Below are positions 62,260 through 64,000 of a stretch of DNA of 64,000 nucleotides, piece after piece; position 1 is the first letter of the stretch, and every line of letters begins with the position of its first letter. The translations under genes were made by a program, and so were the position numbers. The DNA lies in assembly GCA_933228675.1 (NCBI GenBank), contig OW121741.1, forward strand, positions 18,279,510 to 18,343,509, written 5' to 3'. The notes beneath the pieces were generated by a model. It was not told where the DNA came from. It worked only from the letters and a program-made list of their open reading frames with translations, and ran no database searches. The stretch is from Stomorhina lunata (Eukaryota; Arthropoda; Insecta; Diptera; Rhiniidae).

Positions 62260-63737
62260 AAAAACTACTTCGAGATCATTGTCTTTGCTAAAGCATAGAT
62301 GCGATAAATTCAATAAAACTATTGCAAAATCCCCAAAATAATAAAGTGGTCGTGCCTAAGATCTATACTGCGATCTTCACCGCTCACCCTATATTTTGAA
62401 CTAATTAGAGATCATTGGTTTTACTACAACATAAATACGATCATTTCAAAAAATCTATTTCAAAATCCCCAAAATAATTAAGTGATCGTGTCTAAGATCT
62501 ATAATGCGATCTTCACTGCTCACCCTTTACTACGGCGCAGATACAATATTTTCAAAAAATCTATTGCAAAATCCATAAAATAATAAAGTGATCGTATCTA
62601 AGATCTATACTGCGATCTTCACTGCTCACCCTATATTTTCCACTAATTAGAGATCATTGCTTTTACTACAGCATAAATACGATCATTTCAAAAAATCTAT
62701 TTCAAAATCCCCAAAATAATAAAGTGATCGTGTATAAGATCTATACAGCAATCTTCACCGCTCACCCTATATTTTCAACTTATTAGAGATCATTGTCTTT
62801 ACTACAGCGCAGATACGATATTTTCAAAAAAATATATTTCAAAATTTCTCAAAATAAGAAAGTGATCGTGTCTAAGATCTATACAGCGATCTTCACCGCT
62901 CACCCTATATTTTCAACTAATTAGAGATCATTGTCTTTACTACGGCACAGATACGATATTTTCAAAAAATCTATTTCAAAATCTCCAAAATAATTAAGTG
63001 ATCGTGTCTAAGATCCATACTGAGATCTTCACCGCTCACCCTATATTTTCAACTAATTAGAGAGAATTGTCTTTACTACAGCACAGATACGATATTTTCA
63101 AAAAAATCTATTTCAAAATTTCTCAAAATAAGAAAGTGATCGTGTCTAAGATCTATACAGCGATCTTCACCGCTCACCCTATATTTTCAACTAATTAGAG
63201 ATCATTGTCTTTACTTCAGCACAGATACGATATTTTCAAAAAATCTATTTCAAAATCCTTAAAATAATTAAGTGATCGTGTCTAAGATCCATACTGAGAT
63301 CTTCACCGCTCACCCTATATTTTCAACTAATTAGAGATCATTGTCTTTACTACAGCGCAGATACGATATTTTCAAAAAAATCTATTTCAAAATTTCTCAA
63401 AATAAGAAAGTGATCGTGTCTAAGATCTATACAGCGATCTTCACTGCTCACCCTATATTTTCAACTAATTAGAGATCATTATCTTTACTTCAGCACAGAT
63501 ACGATATTTTTAAAAAATCTATTTCAAAATTCCCAAAATAAGAAAGTGATCGTGTCTAAGATCCATACTGAGATCTTCACCGCTCACCCTATATTTTCAA
63601 CTAATTAGAGATCATTGTCTTTACTTCAGCACAGATACGATATTTTTAAAAAATCTATTTCAAAATTTCTCAAAATAAGAAAGTGATCGTGTCTAAGATC
63701 TATACAGCGATCTTCACCGCTCACCCTATATTTTCAT
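62260..63737 (+). repeat. 136/138-bp dimeric tandem repeat, 11 copies
   Basis: AGTGATCG marks occur at 62344, 62481, 62587, 62723, 62861, 62997, 63135, 63271, 63409, 63545 and 63682. Most spacings alternate 136 and 138; one monomer is deleted to 106. Shared core words are TCTAAGATC, GATCTTCACCGCTCACCCTA and AACTAATTAGAGATCATTG. Confidence 0.95.
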
Positions 63738-64000
63738 AATCATTAATGTCCAAGCATTTTTTATGTGTACGAGTATTTTTTTTGATATTTTCTATATGAA
63801 ATTCGGTTAAGGTTATTGTACCTTTAATTTATTGGTATTTATTTCATTTTTTTTTTTCAATTTTTGTCAGTTTTTATTTTTAATTCATTAGTATGCTGTT
63901 TTTTCCAACTGTTCTTTTGGTTTTCTTTTTTTTTTTCTTATTTATGTATAATTTTATTTTCGTATACAAATTTTTATATGTTATATATAAAAAATGATAT
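63738..64000. other. AT-rich window end
   Basis: Poly-T-rich unique sequence with no feature. Confidence 0.5.

Overview
This is a gene-poor, very AT-rich, repeat-dominated stretch of a higher-fly (brachyceran, probably calyptrate, blow-fly-like) nuclear genome. The evidence is one spliced insect nuclear-receptor gene with GT-AG introns, fly-type DINE/Helitron repeats, non-LTR retrotransposon relics and many satellite arrays. There is no bacterial or viral gene organisation. A 200-N assembly gap lies at 24979-25178.

The only host gene I can support is Hr39 (Ftz-F1 beta, NR5 family) on the minus strand. I rebuilt its complete coding sequence from five exons: 52565-54763, 52351-52500, 52183-52285, 51966-52120 and 49157-49240. 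All junctions keep frame and have GT-AG signals. The predicted protein is 896 aa: a long low-complexity N-terminus with four I-K-x-E sites, a two-zinc-finger DNA-binding domain (Cys436-Cys491), an Ftz-F1 box, and a ligand-binding domain ending in the AF-2 core LLMELL. The 5'UTR part of the first coding exon probably begins at an acceptor near 55029. The sequence to the right would then be an upstream intron or the promoter side of the gene.

Layout, left to right. 1-3750: degenerate tandem repeats plus decayed LINE (and perhaps Gag) fragments. 5918-6240: three diverged 124-bp repeats. 6304-7104: a 12-bp array followed by a 10-bp CTGT-rich array joined to a DINE-like fragment (to about 7545). 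8808-10870 and 12751-14383: 12-bp GACTTAGACTAT arrays, the second abutting a DINE-like element (12133-12750). 16512-18630: the same 12-mer inverted. 21355-23443: a 12-bp ACTAATACTGAT array cut by a 389-bp TIR element. 25179-46800: about 20 kb of a 119-130-bp AT-rich satellite (roughly 155-160 monomers), interrupted once by a 1.83-kb DINE/Helentron-like element. 47655-48058: an 11-bp array. 49157-55029: Hr39, whose last intron holds a degenerate minisatellite and a 5'-truncated LINE. 55170-58695: diverged inverted and direct repeats. 60065-61881: a 31-bp array with a palindrome in each unit. 62260-63737: a 136/138-bp dimeric array. The remaining stretches show no coding signal that I trust.

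I see no multi-gene system. The notable biology is the number of unrelated tandem arrays around a developmental regulator, and the sequence hints that some arrays grew out of, or were entered by, Helitron-type elements. All calls come from reading the sequence and remembered family features; no alignment or search was run.
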